Shown: positions 1-8,373, counted from the first letter of the stretch. The stretch is 64,000 nucleotides of DNA from Aestuariimicrobium soli (GCF_051192575.1 NZ_JBPJSQ010000007.1:217411-281410); one strand, 5' to 3'. Program-made: numbers and translations. The notes: a model not told the origin generated them from the sequence alone.

Positions 1-620
1 CCCATCAGGTCCGCGGCATCGACGACGAACTGTCGTGGAGGTCGCTCAGCGATCTCGGCCACCAGGTGGCCAAGCATCGCTGGGTGTACGGCGAGGTCGG
101 CCTGCACAACCAGGGCTGGCTGCGCAACATCTTCTGCGACGGTTTCCTGTGGCTGGAGCGGCTCGAGTTCGAGCTCTCGCGGTGGACGATCGACGGCCGA
201 GACGAGGTGATCGTCAACGTGCACATTCCCGACGCCGGTCCGCTGGCCCCCGAGGTGGTCGCCCGCGACTTCGCGCGCGCCGGCGAACTGTTCGAGCGCT
301 TCTACCCCGAGGTCGGGGCGCTGCGGCTCTACGGCTGTCACTCCTGGCTGCTCGACCCGGTGCTGCCCACGCTGGTGCCGGGGTCGAACATGGCCGCCTT
401 CCAGCAGTTGTGGGAACCCGGCGAGACCTCACCCGGTGACCGGGACGCGTACTACTTCGGCTTCAACATCGAGCCCGAGGCGGGGCGCGACCTGCCATAC
501 GGGTTGGACGACCTGCCCACGGCTTCGCGCCTGCACCGGGCGATGGTCGAGCACTGGCGCTCGGGCGGCCACTTCGTCGACGTGCGCGGCACGATGCCCA
601 TCGAGCGCTGGCGTTCCTGA
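1..620 (+). CDS. Acyltransferase-like protein, C-terminal part (GNAT_C-like)
   Basis: The frame is open from base 3, so the gene starts outside the window; about 205 residues are visible. The segment with LHNQGW, a long beta-rich stretch and CHSWLLDP near residue 115 resembles the GNAT-like C-terminal domain (GNAT_C) of actinobacterial proteins annotated as acyltransferases. Seen: those motifs and an intact stop. Inferred: family membership, because the catalytic N-terminal half is missing. Substrate unknown. The gene ends 4 bp before the stop codon of the convergent MFS transporter. Confidence 0.55.
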   Translation, partial: HQVRGIDDELSWRSLSDLGHQVAKHRWVYGEVGLHNQGWLRNIFCDGFLWLERLEFELSRWTIDGRDEVIVNVHIPDAGPLAPEVVARDFARAGELFERFYPEVGALRLYGCHSWLLDPVLPTLVPGSNMAAFQQLWEPGETSPGDRDAYYFGFNIEPEAGRDLPYGLDDLPTASRLHRAMVEHWRSGGHFVDVRGTMPIERWRS

Positions 621-624
621 CGCG

Positions 625-1917
625 TCACTCGGACGACGCGCGCGCCGCCGTCTTCGGGTCGGGCTCGTAGGGCGGCTGCTGCCCCTTCCACCCGGGCGCG
701 TACTTGGGCAGCACGACCCACAGCCAGGCGCCGCCGAGCAGGGCCAGCACGCCGGTCGCTGCCGTCGCGACCAACAGGCTCGCCGCCGCGGTGATGGCGC
801 CGACGACGGCGGGGCCGGCCAGCACCCCCGCCCCGGTGATGGAGTTGTAGAGCCCCATGTGGGCGGCCCGGCGGAAGGCCGGGGTGAGGTCGACCGAGAG
901 CGTCTTCACGATGCCGGAGCCCAGCGCGTTGCCGAACGAGATCACCATTCGGGCGACGACGTACCAGGCGGTGGTGCCCCAGACCAGGGCTCCCAGGCGG
1001 TCGACCTGCGAGAGCAGGACGAAGCCGATGCCGAGCCCCAGGCAGCACAGGCCGCCCATCACGGCTCGTCCCCAACGGTCGAACAGCACGCCGGCCGGCA
1101 AGAACAGGACGATCTCGAGCGCCATGCCCAGGGCGAAGATCAGCGAGATCTGCTTGGGGTCGAGCCCGAGGTGCTGCCCGACCAGCGGCAGCACCACCGA
1201 CAGGTTCTGGCGGGCGATGATCAGGCCGGTCAGCCCGATCCCGACCATCACGATGGCGCGGACGACGTGCCCGTACAGGCCGCCTCGGGTGCCGGTGGCT
1301 GCCGAGGTGGGGGCGGCGCTTCGTCCGGTCGAGGGAACGAGGAAGAGGAAGACCATCGCCGCGGCGGTGGCCATCAGCACGACCCGCAGGGCGTAGGAGC
1401 CGGTGAAGCCGGCGAACGCGTAGGCCCCGGCGCCGAGGGCGGGCCCGATGACGCCACCGACGCGCATCATGCCGCCGAAGAAGTTCATGGCGCGGCCGCG
1501 CAGGTGGTGGGGGAGTTCGGCTCCGAGGTAGGTCTGGCGGCCGAGGTCCCACACCTCGGCGGCGATGCCGTCGAGCACCAGCAGGCCGATGAGTCCGAGG
1601 CGGGTGGCGGTCGACGGGCCCTCGTGCAGCAGCCAGATGCCGCCGGCCGCGGCCGCGATCGACAGCCCGGCGGCCATCAGCATCGCCGGACGCTCGCCGG
1701 TGCGCTCCATCAGCACACCCAGCGGGATCGGGCCGACGATGGCGGTCAGGCCGATGATTGAGATCAACAGCGCCGCCTGGGCGGTGGAGTAGCCCAGCTG
1801 GATCGCGATCAGGGGAATCATCGGGATCAGCGCCTGGCCGCCCGCCGACGACAGCATGCTCGGCACGTAGACGGGAAGGGCGAGCCGCTTGATCAGTGGC
1901 GTCGCCGAATCCTGCAT
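625..1917 (-). CDS. MFS transporter
   Basis: 430-residue integral membrane protein with about 12 hydrophobic segments, a charged loop between TM2 and TM3 (GVLMERTGERP) and a matching loop later (GVLFDRWGRA), as in major facilitator superfamily carriers. Likely a proton-coupled efflux or uptake carrier in the cytoplasmic membrane; substrate cannot be read from the sequence. I chose the ATG at 1917 because MQDSATPLIKRL leads directly into TM1; a start 4 codons upstream is possible. A perfect 18-bp palindrome lies 30 bp upstream, so an unlinked repressor probably controls it. Confidence 0.8.
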   Translation of the reverse strand: MQDSATPLIKRLALPVYVPSMLSSAGGQALIPMIPLIAIQLGYSTAQAALLISIIGLTAIVGPIPLGVLMERTGERPAMLMAAGLSIAAAAGGIWLLHEGPSTATRLGLIGLLVLDGIAAEVWDLGRQTYLGAELPHHLRGRAMNFFGGMMRVGGVIGPALGAGAYAFAGFTGSYALRVVLMATAAAMVFLFLVPSTGRSAAPTSAATGTRGGLYGHVVRAIVMVGIGLTGLIIARQNLSVVLPLVGQHLGLDPKQISLIFALGMALEIVLFLPAGVLFDRWGRAVMGGLCCLGLGIGFVLLSQVDRLGALVWGTTAWYVVARMVISFGNALGSGIVKTLSVDLTPAFRRAAHMGLYNSITGAGVLAGPAVVGAITAAASLLVATAATGVLALLGGAWLWVVLPKYAPGWKGQQPPYEPDPKTAARASSE

Positions 1918-1929
1918 GGTCCCAGTCAA

Positions 1930-2261
1930 TCACGATCGACCAGGGTTCTCTTGACGTCAAGAGATCTGAGAGCCAGAGGTTCGAGGCGGCCACGGGAACT
2001 GAGACCACAGAGGTCCGATCCGGGGCGGCGCATCGAAAAGTGTGTGACATGCGCACCTGAACGGGGGTTCACAGCTCGAACGGGACGCGAACCCCGTTTC
2101 GGACGCGCGTTTGACACCTTTCGGGAGGGGTGCCGATGGCGGCGGGTGGGCGAGCGCCGGCGTTGCCCCGGCTCGAAGGGTGCCCGACGGAACTGATGTG
2201 TCCGGGCCGTCACGCGGTACAGTCGGCGCACACCTCAAGAACGCCGCGGAAGGACCCCTCG
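1930..2261. other. Intergenic region between MFS gene and zinc-ribbon gene
   Basis: 332 bp between divergent genes with no credible ORF. Besides the palindrome at 1947-1964 it holds an imperfect inverted repeat (AACGGGGGTTC at 2060-2070 against GAACCCCGTT at 2089-2098) and a -10-like TACAGT at 2218-2223 that could serve the gene starting at 2262. No -35 match was recognised. Confidence 0.5.
1947..1964. promoter_or_regulatory. 18-bp perfect palindrome, probable operator of the MFS gene
   Basis: TCTCTTGACGTCAAGAGA is self-complementary over its whole length and lies 30 bp upstream of the MFS start at 1917. Its minus-strand TTGACG (1960-1955) could be a -35 box, so a bound regulator would block the promoter. 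The core TTGACGTCAA is identical to the core of the LacI-type operator at 36465-36480. Confidence 0.6.
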
Positions 2262-3002
2262 ATGCTCGCTGAACCCGCAGACCAGCTTCGCCTGCTCGAC
2301 CTGGCGGCGATCGATGCGCAGATCTCCCAGAACGAGCACCGCCGCACCCACCTGCCCGAGCTGGCGCAGTTGCAGGAGCTCTCCACCGAGCGGCGGTCGG
2401 TCGACGAGGAACTGGTCGCCGCCGAGGTGCGCCTCTCCGATGCCCAGGCCGACCAGGAGCGGGTCGAGGGTGACCTCGCCCCCGCGCGCGACCGCCTGGC
2501 CCGCAACCAGCAGCGGATCGACTCGGGTGCCGTCTCAGACCCCAAGGCGTTGCGGGGGATGGTCGAGGAGACCGAGCACCTCAAGGGGCGCATCTCGAAG
2601 CTCGAGGACGATGAGCTCGAGGTGATGCAGGTCATCGAAGACCTGACGGGTGAGCGCGACGCCATCATCGCCAAGCGCGACCAGGTCAACGACCGTGCGC
2701 GGGTGGTGATCGGCAAGCGGAATGCCGCCCTGGCCGAGGTCGACCAGCGGGCCCAGGAACTCGCGACCGAGCGTGGCCAGCAGCTGACGACCCTGCCCCA
2801 GACGCTCCTGGGCGAGTACGACACCCTGCGGGCCAAGCTCGGCAGCGGTGCCGCCGCCCTCGAGAAGGGTCAGTGCTCCGGGTGCCGCCTGCAGGTCAAC
2901 GAGTCCGACCTGCGCAGCTTCCGGCAGGCACCCGCCAACCAGGTGCTGCACTGCGAGGAGTGCGGGCGCATCCTCGTCCGCACCCCCGACTCGTTCAGCT
3001 GA
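2262..3002 (+). CDS. Zinc-ribbon coiled-coil protein (C4-type zinc ribbon, zf-RING_7)
   Basis: 246 residues. Residues about 10-180 form a long Glu/Arg/Leu-rich coiled coil (two antiparallel helices expected); the C terminus carries CSGCRL and LHCEECGRIL, two CxxC pairs of a zinc ribbon. This is the widespread DUF164/CT398-like family, suspected nucleic-acid-binding or assembly-factor proteins; precise function unknown. The ATG at 2262 follows AAGGA about 10 bp upstream. Upstream in-frame starts would add a low-complexity tail absent from the family. It is followed 74 bp later by the RNB exonuclease, so an RNA-related role is plausible but inferred. Confidence 0.85.
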   Translation: MLAEPADQLRLLDLAAIDAQISQNEHRRTHLPELAQLQELSTERRSVDEELVAAEVRLSDAQADQERVEGDLAPARDRLARNQQRIDSGAVSDPKALRGMVEETEHLKGRISKLEDDELEVMQVIEDLTGERDAIIAKRDQVNDRARVVIGKRNAALAEVDQRAQELATERGQQLTTLPQTLLGEYDTLRAKLGSGAAALEKGQCSGCRLQVNESDLRSFRQAPANQVLHCEECGRILVRTPDSFS

Positions 3003-3076
3003 GTCGCCGCGGGGCCTGACGGCTCGACCGACCATGTGATTGTCTGGCCGGGTACACCCGCCATTCAGGAGGACGC

Positions 3077-4522
3077 ATGCCCGCCCGTCATTTCCGCGCC
3101 GACGAGGGTTTTCCCGCAGCCATCAGGGGCGGGTTCGAGAAGCTGTGTGACGAGCTGGGCGCCCCGCTGGAGTTCCCCGACGACGTGATCGCCGAGGCCG
3201 AGCAGGTCGTTCGCGACGGGTACGACCGCTCCCGCACCTACGCCGACCTCACCGACGTGCCGTTCGTGACCATCGATCCCGAGGGATCCATGGATCTCGA
3301 CCAGGCGATGTACATCGAGAAGACCGAGGGCGGGTACCGGGTGCTCTACGCGATCGCCGACGTGGCCGCCTGGGTCGCTCCCGGCGGCGCGATCGATGCC
3401 GAGGCGCACCGCCGCGGCCAGACGTTGTACGCCCCCCATCAGCGCTTCCCGCTCCACCCACCCGTGCTGAGTGAGGCCGCGGCCTCCCTGCTGGCCGACG
3501 GCACTCCTCGTCCGGCGGTGGTGTGGCGGCTCGATCTCGATGCCCGCGGCGAGGTGACGGCCGCCAGCGCCACGCGATCGCTGGTGGTCAGCCGCGAGAA
3601 GCTCGACTACCCGACCGAACAGACCAAGCTCGACAACGGCACCGCCGGGCCGGTGATGCAGTTGCTGCGCGAGGTGGGCGACCTGCGCCAGCAGATCGAG
3701 GTCGAGCGGGGCGGCGTCTCGCTGAACCTGCCCGAGCAGGTGGTCGACATCACCGACGCGGGGCACTGGCAACTGACGCACCGCTCGACCCTGCCCAACG
3801 AGAACTGGAACGCCCAGATCTCACTGATGACCGGCTTCGCGGCCGCCCAACTCATGCTCGACGCCGGCGTCGGCATTCTGCGCACGTTGCCCCCGCCCGA
3901 CGACGAGGTGATCCGCCAGCTGCGCCGGGTGGCGCAGACGCTCGGGTTGCCCTGGCCCGACGGCACCTCGTACGCCGAGTTCGTCGGCGGCCTCGATGTC
4001 ACCAACCCGGTGGCCCAGGCGATGATGATGAGCTGCGTGCGCCTGTTCCGCGGCGCCGGGTACACCGTGATCGAGCAGGGGCTGGCGCCGGACGAACTGG
4101 TGCACGGTGCGCTGGCGGCCAACTATGCGCACACCACGGCCCCGCTGCGTCGGCTGGTCGACCGGTATGTGCTGGAGGTGTGCGTGGCGCTGTCGGCCAC
4201 CGAGCCGGTGCCGCAGTGGGCCCTCGACGCCCTGGCCGCGCTGCCCGAGGAGATGGCCGATTCCGACCGCCGGGCCAAGGCCTTCGAGCGCGGCATCACC
4301 GACCTGGTCGAGGCGCTCGTGCTGCAGCCGCGAGTCGGGCAGGTGTTCACCGGCGTGGTCATCCAGGTCGATGCCAAGCGCGCGGGCCAGGGAATCGTCT
4401 CGATCGTCGAGCCCGCCATCGAGGCCAGGGTCACCGGTGACGTCGAGCTGGGCGACGAGGTGCGCGTTCGCCTCGTCGAGGCCGACACCACCACCGGCAA
4501 GGTCAGCTTCCAGCTGGTCTAG
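3077..4522 (+). CDS. RNB-domain exoribonuclease (RNase II/R family)
   Basis: 481 residues, shorter than RNase R (about 800) and RNase II (about 640). The RNB catalytic core begins at residue 64 with TIDPEGSMDLDQA; metal-binding aspartates are D67, D73 and D75, while the position corresponding to E. coli RNase II Asp210 is Gln76. The last 70 residues form an S1-like OB fold (VGQVFTGVVIQVD). No N-terminal cold-shock domains are visible. It should degrade single-stranded RNA 3' to 5' in the cytoplasm. Start at 3077 is supported by AGGAGG at 3068-3073. The stop codon lies only about 12 bp before the RNase P RNA. Confidence 0.88.
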   Translation: MPARHFRADEGFPAAIRGGFEKLCDELGAPLEFPDDVIAEAEQVVRDGYDRSRTYADLTDVPFVTIDPEGSMDLDQAMYIEKTEGGYRVLYAIADVAAWVAPGGAIDAEAHRRGQTLYAPHQRFPLHPPVLSEAAASLLADGTPRPAVVWRLDLDARGEVTAASATRSLVVSREKLDYPTEQTKLDNGTAGPVMQLLREVGDLRQQIEVERGGVSLNLPEQVVDITDAGHWQLTHRSTLPNENWNAQISLMTGFAAAQLMLDAGVGILRTLPPPDDEVIRQLRRVAQTLGLPWPDGTSYAEFVGGLDVTNPVAQAMMMSCVRLFRGAGYTVIEQGLAPDELVHGALAANYAHTTAPLRRLVDRYVLEVCVALSATEPVPQWALDALAALPEEMADSDRRAKAFERGITDLVEALVLQPRVGQVFTGVVIQVDAKRAGQGIVSIVEPAIEARVTGDVELGDEVRVRLVEADTTTGKVSFQLV

Positions 4523-4534
4523 ACTGGTTCCTCG

Positions 4535-4896
4535 GACGAGTCGGCCGGGTGATCGCGGCAGGAAACTGTCGAGGAAAGTCCGGGCTCCTCAGAGCAGGGT
4601 GGTGGGTAACACCCACCCGGGGTGACCCGCGGGACAGTGCCACAGAGAACAGACTGCCAACCTCGGTTGGTGAGGGTGAAACGGTGGTGCAAGAGACCAC
4701 CAGCGCCCCAGGTGACTGGGGCGGCTCGGTAAACCCCACCCGGAGCAAGACCAGACAGAGCGTGTTCGAGGGCTGCTCGCCCGAGCGCTCGGGTAGGTTG
4801 CACCACTTCGGTGGAAGGCGGCTGGCAACAGTCGTCGCAGATGGATGATCACCGGCGCATCGCGTCACAGAACCCGGCTTACAGGCCGGCTCGTCC
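4535..4896 (+). ncRNA. rnpB: RNase P RNA (actinobacterial type A)
   Basis: Catalytic RNA of RNase P, which removes 5' leaders from pre-tRNA. Diagnostic blocks seen: GAGGAAAGTCCGGGCTCC near 4570, GGTGAAACGGTG near 4675, GGTAAACCC near 4730, and ACAGAACCCGGCTTACAG near 4867-4884. The P1 helix pairs CGAGTCGGCC (from 4537) with GGCCGGCTCG (ending 4893), allowing G-U pairs, which sets the ends to within a few bases. It starts about 12 bp after the RNB exonuclease stop, so the two may share transcripts. Confidence 0.96.
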
Positions 4897-5012
4897 CCCA
4901 TCTGTTCGGCAGAAAGATCCCGGACGAGGCAACCGCGCGCTCGGGTGGCGGCGTTCATGGAGCGGAAGACCCCTCAACGAATCCCTCAATGACCGATCGT
5001 CAGGAGACCCCC

Positions 5013-5273
5013 ATGAAGACCCTCACCCGCCGCACTGCCCTCGTCGCCAGCCTGGTCGCGGTTCCCGCCGCCGTCCTCATCGGAGTGCAGGCCGCTCAGG
5101 GCGAGGCACTGCCGAACGAGGCGCCGGCGCCCACCACCACGGCCGTTCCCGACTCCACGGCTGAGCCCACCACCGGTCCCGAGGCCACGGCCGTTCCCAG
5201 CACCGAGCCCGCGCCGACCACCATGCCCGAGCCCACGACTCGTCCCAAGGGACTGCCGCACACAGGCAACTGA
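5013..5273 (+). CDS. Small secreted Thr/Pro-rich protein ending in LPHTGN
   Basis: 86 residues. An N-terminal signal peptide (MKTLTRRTALVASLV, then a hydrophobic run, likely cut near residue 29) is followed by a low-complexity Pro/Thr/Ala/Glu stretch typical of a wall-spanning linker. It ends LPHTG-N, a match to the sortase motif LPxTG, but with no hydrophobic segment or basic tail after it. Reading through the stop, or in the +1 frame, gives no membrane segment either. It may be a stalk without a cargo domain or a degenerate wall-anchored protein. RBS AGGAG lies just upstream. Function unknown. Confidence 0.7.
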   Translation: MKTLTRRTALVASLVAVPAAVLIGVQAAQGEALPNEAPAPTTTAVPDSTAEPTTGPEATAVPSTEPAPTTMPEPTTRPKGLPHTGN

Positions 5274-5294
5274 CTGGGGCAACTGCCCCGGGTC

Positions 5295-5316
5295 ACTGAT
5301 CGGGTAACCGATCAGT
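5295..5316. terminator. Palindromic hairpin between convergent genes
   Basis: ACTGATCGG (5295-5303) pairs perfectly with CCGATCAGT (5308-5316) around a 4-nt loop. It lies between the convergent small secreted protein and methionine aminopeptidase and would fold on either strand. No T-run follows, so it would be a weak intrinsic or stalling terminator. Confidence 0.6.
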
Positions 5317-5322
5317 CGCGAC

Positions 5323-6219
5323 TCAGGGCAGCACGGGCGCCGGCCCATTGGGGGCCGGCGTCATGCCCTCCATCGGCACCGTCAGCACCTCGGCACCCGA
5401 GGGCGTCACCACGATCGTCTGCTCGAACTGGGCCACCCGGGAACCGTCCTGGGTGACGACGGTCCAGTCGTCGTCCCACTGCTGATTCCTCGCCGAGCCC
5501 ATCGCCAGCATCGGTTCCACGGTGAAGGTCATGCCCACCTCGATAGGGGTGTCCAACCGGGGCTCGTCGTAGTGCAGCACCACCAGGCCGGAGTGGAACG
5601 AGGTGTGCACGCCATGGCCGGTGTACTCGCGCACCGACTCGTAGCCGAAGCGGGTCGCGTACGACTCGATCACCCGACCGATCACAGACAGCGGACGCCC
5701 GGGCTTGACCGCCCGAATGCCGCGGTTCATGGCCTCCTGGGTGCGCTCGGCCAACAGGCGCGACGGCTCGTCCACCTCGCCGCAGTAGAAGGTGGCGCAG
5801 TTGTCGCCGTGCACGCCGTTCTTGAAGGCGGTGACGTCGATCTTGACCAGGTCACCCTCCTCGAGCGGGCGGGCGTCGGGGATGCCGTGGCAGATCACCT
5901 CGTTGACCGAGGTGCAGATCGACTTCGGGTAGTTCCGGTAGCCCAGCGTCGACGGGTAGGCGCCGTGGTCGAGCATGAACTCGTGCGCGACGCGGTCGAG
6001 TTCGTCCGTGGTCACCCCGGGCGCGATCGCCTTCGCCGCCTCGTGCATGGCCTGGCAGGCGATCCGGGACGACTCCCGCATGAGTTCGATCGTCTCCGCG
6101 GACTGCACGTGGCTGCCCGTGTACGGTGAAGGAGCCCGCTTGCCCACGTAGTGGGGACGCGTGATCGACGCCGGCACGGGTCGGGTGGGACTGATCGCAT
6201 GGGCCACAACAGGATTCAC
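5323..6219 (-). CDS. map: Type I methionine aminopeptidase
   Basis: Removes N-terminal methionine from nascent proteins in the cytosol. 298 residues with the pita-bread fold signature: metal ligands in KIDVT and HGDNCATF (two Asp), TGHGVHTSFH (His), FTVEPML (Glu) and QFEQTIVVT (Glu), plus the substrate-site His in CHGIPD. The N-terminal 40 residues (ISPTRPVPASITRPHYV) match the SH3-binding-like extension of actinobacterial type Ic enzymes. I chose the GTG at 6219 because a TAGAAT box sits 7 nt upstream and no Shine-Dalgarno is present, implying a leaderless mRNA. Confidence 0.95.
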   Translation of the reverse strand: MNPVVAHAISPTRPVPASITRPHYVGKRAPSPYTGSHVQSAETIELMRESSRIACQAMHEAAKAIAPGVTTDELDRVAHEFMLDHGAYPSTLGYRNYPKSICTSVNEVICHGIPDARPLEEGDLVKIDVTAFKNGVHGDNCATFYCGEVDEPSRLLAERTQEAMNRGIRAVKPGRPLSVIGRVIESYATRFGYESVREYTGHGVHTSFHSGLVVLHYDEPRLDTPIEVGMTFTVEPMLAMGSARNQQWDDDWTVVTQDGSRVAQFEQTIVVTPSGAEVLTVPMEGMTPAPNGPAPVLP

Positions 6220-6226
6220 CCGAGTG

Positions 6227-6232
6227 ATTCTA
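6227..6232 (-). promoter_or_regulatory. -10 box of leaderless map transcript
   Basis: TAGAAT on the minus strand, 7 nt before the GTG start at 6219. Transcription would begin at or next to the start codon. No consensus -35 is apparent. Confidence 0.6.
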
Positions 6233-6257
6233 CGGTCCACGACGAAGGAGCTGAGCC

Positions 6258-6497
6258 ATGGCCGACGAGTACTACTACTGCCTCACCCACAAGACCGTCG
6301 AACCCGCCGAGGGATGCAAGGCCGCCGACCGACTGGGCCCCTACGCCTCGGCGGACGATGCCCGGCGCGCCCTCGACCACGTCGCCGAGCGCAACGATCA
6401 GTGGGACAACGATCCGACCTGGAATGACGACGAGGACGGCGACGGCGATCTCGACGAGGACGACCGTTCCTCGGGGTGGGGCCCCTTCAAGAACTGA
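6258..6497 (+). CDS. Conserved small acidic protein (YYCLTHKTVEPAEGC)
   Basis: 79 residues. The N-terminal half has the motif YYYCLTHKTVEPAEGCKAADRLGPY found in small actinobacterial hypothetical proteins; the C-terminal half is very acidic (DDEDGDGDLDEDD), a possible metal-binding or disordered tail. Two Cys residues (8 and 20) could bind metal. GAAGGAG at 6244-6250 is a good ribosome binding site. It is divergent from map with overlapping upstream regions. Function unknown. Confidence 0.8.
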   Translation: MADEYYYCLTHKTVEPAEGCKAADRLGPYASADDARRALDHVAERNDQWDNDPTWNDDEDGDGDLDEDDRSSGWGPFKN

Positions 6498-6538
6498 GCG
6501 ACGCCTGTATCGGGCGACCCCCCGTCAGGCGACCGGCC

Positions 6539-7417
6539 TCAGGCGCCGACCTTGATGCTCGCCATCGAGCGGTCGACCTCGGCCTGAGTGCCGGCGTCGT
6601 CGATGGTGGCCGAGTTCACGTACACGCCCATCGACTCCGGGTTGCCGGTGTCGACCACGACGACGTCGACCGTGTCGCCCTTGATGTCGCCCTGGTCGTC
6701 GACGTAGATCTCGGAGCGAATGTGGAAGGCCTGGTGCCCGTCGATGGTGAGGGCCTCTGCCTTGACGTCCTTGCGGCCGGTGAACCCGCGGTAGTAACCC
6801 GAGCTGGCGAAGCAGCTCATCATCACCTTGGCGGCGGGCTCGGGCGCCTCGAAGCCGTCGGCGACCCGCAGGGCGCCCACCGCGTTGACGCTCATCCACC
6901 GCGAGGTGATCGACTTGATCTCGGCCGAGGTGTCGTACATCCACGGCAGGCTGAAACCGCTCCGGCTCCAGCCCAGCGACTCCACCGAGATCTCGCCGCC
7001 GACGAGACGCCCGTTCTGCACGTTCTTCGAACTGCCGCCGGGGCCCTCGGGGCAGGCGACCTCGGTGCCGCCCGACGACTCGGGATTGGTCGGCGTGGGC
7101 GTCTGCGTGGGCGTGGAGGTCTCGTCCCAGCCCGAGACGGTGGGGGTGGACGAGTTGGTGTCCTCGGGAATGGTCGTGTCGCCACCCGTCAGGCCGCGCA
7201 CCACGAAGAAGCCGATCAGCGCGACGACCAGCACGCCGACGATCGCCAGGATCAGCTTGCCCGCGCCACCGGATCGCTGGGGACCCTGCACCGGGCCACC
7301 GGGAGGCGGCGTCTGGCCGGGGTTGGCCGTGGTCTCCTGACTCCACTGGGCGCCGTTCCAGTACCGGAACTGCCCCGGTTGTCCGGAGGGGTCGGGGTAC
7401 CAGCCTGACTGTGACAT
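6539..7417 (-). CDS. DUF2510 membrane protein (copy A)
   Basis: 292 residues. Residues 4-40 are the DUF2510 motif (GWYPDPSGQPGQFRYWNGAQW), followed by one transmembrane helix at about 54-74 and a Thr/Pro-rich linker leading to an extracellular domain with two Cys residues (CPEG near 127 and SCFASSGYY in the second half) that may form a disulfide. N-in/C-out topology expected. Function unknown; DUF2510 domains sit at the cytoplasmic membrane face. The neighbouring gene is a paralogue with the same architecture. ATG at 7417 lies 6 nt after a TAGACT box, so probably leaderless. Confidence 0.85.
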   Translation of the reverse strand: MSQSGWYPDPSGQPGQFRYWNGAQWSQETTANPGQTPPPGGPVQGPQRSGGAGKLILAIVGVLVVALIGFFVVRGLTGGDTTIPEDTNSSTPTVSGWDETSTPTQTPTPTNPESSGGTEVACPEGPGGSSKNVQNGRLVGGEISVESLGWSRSGFSLPWMYDTSAEIKSITSRWMSVNAVGALRVADGFEAPEPAAKVMMSCFASSGYYRGFTGRKDVKAEALTIDGHQAFHIRSEIYVDDQGDIKGDTVDVVVVDTGNPESMGVYVNSATIDDAGTQAEVDRSMASIKVGA

Positions 7418-7423
7418 GGGGCC

Positions 7424-7429
7424 AGTCTA
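7424..7429 (-). promoter_or_regulatory. -10 box of leaderless DUF2510 copy A
   Basis: TAGACT on the minus strand, 6 nt before the ATG at 7417, within the 26-bp gap that separates the two DUF2510 genes. It suggests separate transcription of copy A. Confidence 0.6.
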
Positions 7430-7443
7430 GGAGTTGACCGGGA

Positions 7444-8340
7444 TCACCCGACCACCCGCACCGATGCGGCGGCCGTCTCGACCGGATTGCCGTACACCGG
7501 CTGGTCGATGGGCGACATGCCCTTGAAGAAGGCCAGCTTCTGGTCACGGCCCACGTCGAGCACGATGATGTCGAGCCGGTCGCCCTTCACCTCGGGATAG
7601 GTGGTGTCGCGCACCTCGCCGGTGAGCCGCCACCCCTGCCGACCGTCAATGGTGACCGCCTGCTGCGAGAGCACCGTGTGGCCGGCGTAGCCGGGGTAGT
7701 ACTGCGAGGAGGCCTCGCAACTGAAGATGCGACTCGCGGCCGTTCGTGGGTCGGTGCCGAAGTCGGCCTTGTCGATCTGGCCGACCGCCACCCCCGCCAC
7801 CCACGAGCGGGTCACGGTGGTGGTCTGCCCCGCCTGGTCGTCGGCCCAGTCGACCAGGGGGGTGTCGTCCACGGGCCAGTCGGGCACGGCCTGGTAGGCG
7901 ATGCCGCCGCCGACGATCCAGTCGCCCTCCACCGGGTTCGGGTTCACCTCGCGCAGCACGACGCACGTCTGCTGGGTTCCCCCCGACTCCTGCGGCTGGG
8001 TCGGCGAGGGGGTCTGCGTGGGAGTGGAGGTCTCGTCCCACTGCGAGACGGTGGGGGTGGACGAGTTGGTGTCCTCACCAATGGTGTCGCGACCCGACAG
8101 GCCGCGGACCAGCAGGACGACCACGACCGACACCGCCAACACGCCGATCACCAGGGCCCACACACCCCAGCGGGAGCCGGGACTCGTCCCCGACGTGCCG
8201 GTGCCCCGCGAGCCCGGGCTGCCCGGCGGTGGCGTGGACGCCGGGTCGGTCGTGGTCTCACTGCTCCAGGCCCGGCCATCCCAGTGGCGGAAGCGCCCGG
8301 GAATGCCCGATGGATCTGGGTACCAACCCGGCTGCGACAT
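7444..8340 (-). CDS. DUF2510 membrane protein (copy B)
   Basis: 298 residues, paralogue of the adjacent copy A: DUF2510 motif GWYPDPSGIPGRFRHWDG, transmembrane helix at about 60-80, Thr/Pro-rich linker and a C-terminal extracellular domain with two Cys (CVVLREV and FSCEASSQYY). Overall similarity to copy A is modest outside the N terminus, but the linker EDTNSSTPTVSxWDETSTPT is nearly identical, including at DNA level, suggesting tandem duplication with local gene conversion. TACACT lies 6 nt before the ATG at 8340. Function unknown. Confidence 0.85.
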   Translation of the reverse strand: MSQPGWYPDPSGIPGRFRHWDGRAWSSETTTDPASTPPPGSPGSRGTGTSGTSPGSRWGVWALVIGVLAVSVVVVLLVRGLSGRDTIGEDTNSSTPTVSQWDETSTPTQTPSPTQPQESGGTQQTCVVLREVNPNPVEGDWIVGGGIAYQAVPDWPVDDTPLVDWADDQAGQTTTVTRSWVAGVAVGQIDKADFGTDPRTAASRIFSCEASSQYYPGYAGHTVLSQQAVTIDGRQGWRLTGEVRDTTYPEVKGDRLDIIVLDVGRDQKLAFFKGMSPIDQPVYGNPVETAAASVRVVG

Positions 8341-8346
8341 GCCACG

Positions 8347-8352
8347 AGTGTA
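8347..8352 (-). promoter_or_regulatory. -10 box of leaderless DUF2510 copy B
   Basis: TACACT on the minus strand, 6 nt before the ATG at 8340; no Shine-Dalgarno between them. Confidence 0.6.
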
Positions 8353-8373
8353 GGCAGCGACCGGTGGGCGACC

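Noticed and set aside
452..2056. Long minus-strand ORF of 534 codons overlapping the MFS gene in another frame
   Set aside because: Arg/Pro-rich high-GC shadow frame with no recognisable motif; the 625-1917 frame encodes a clear MFS carrier.
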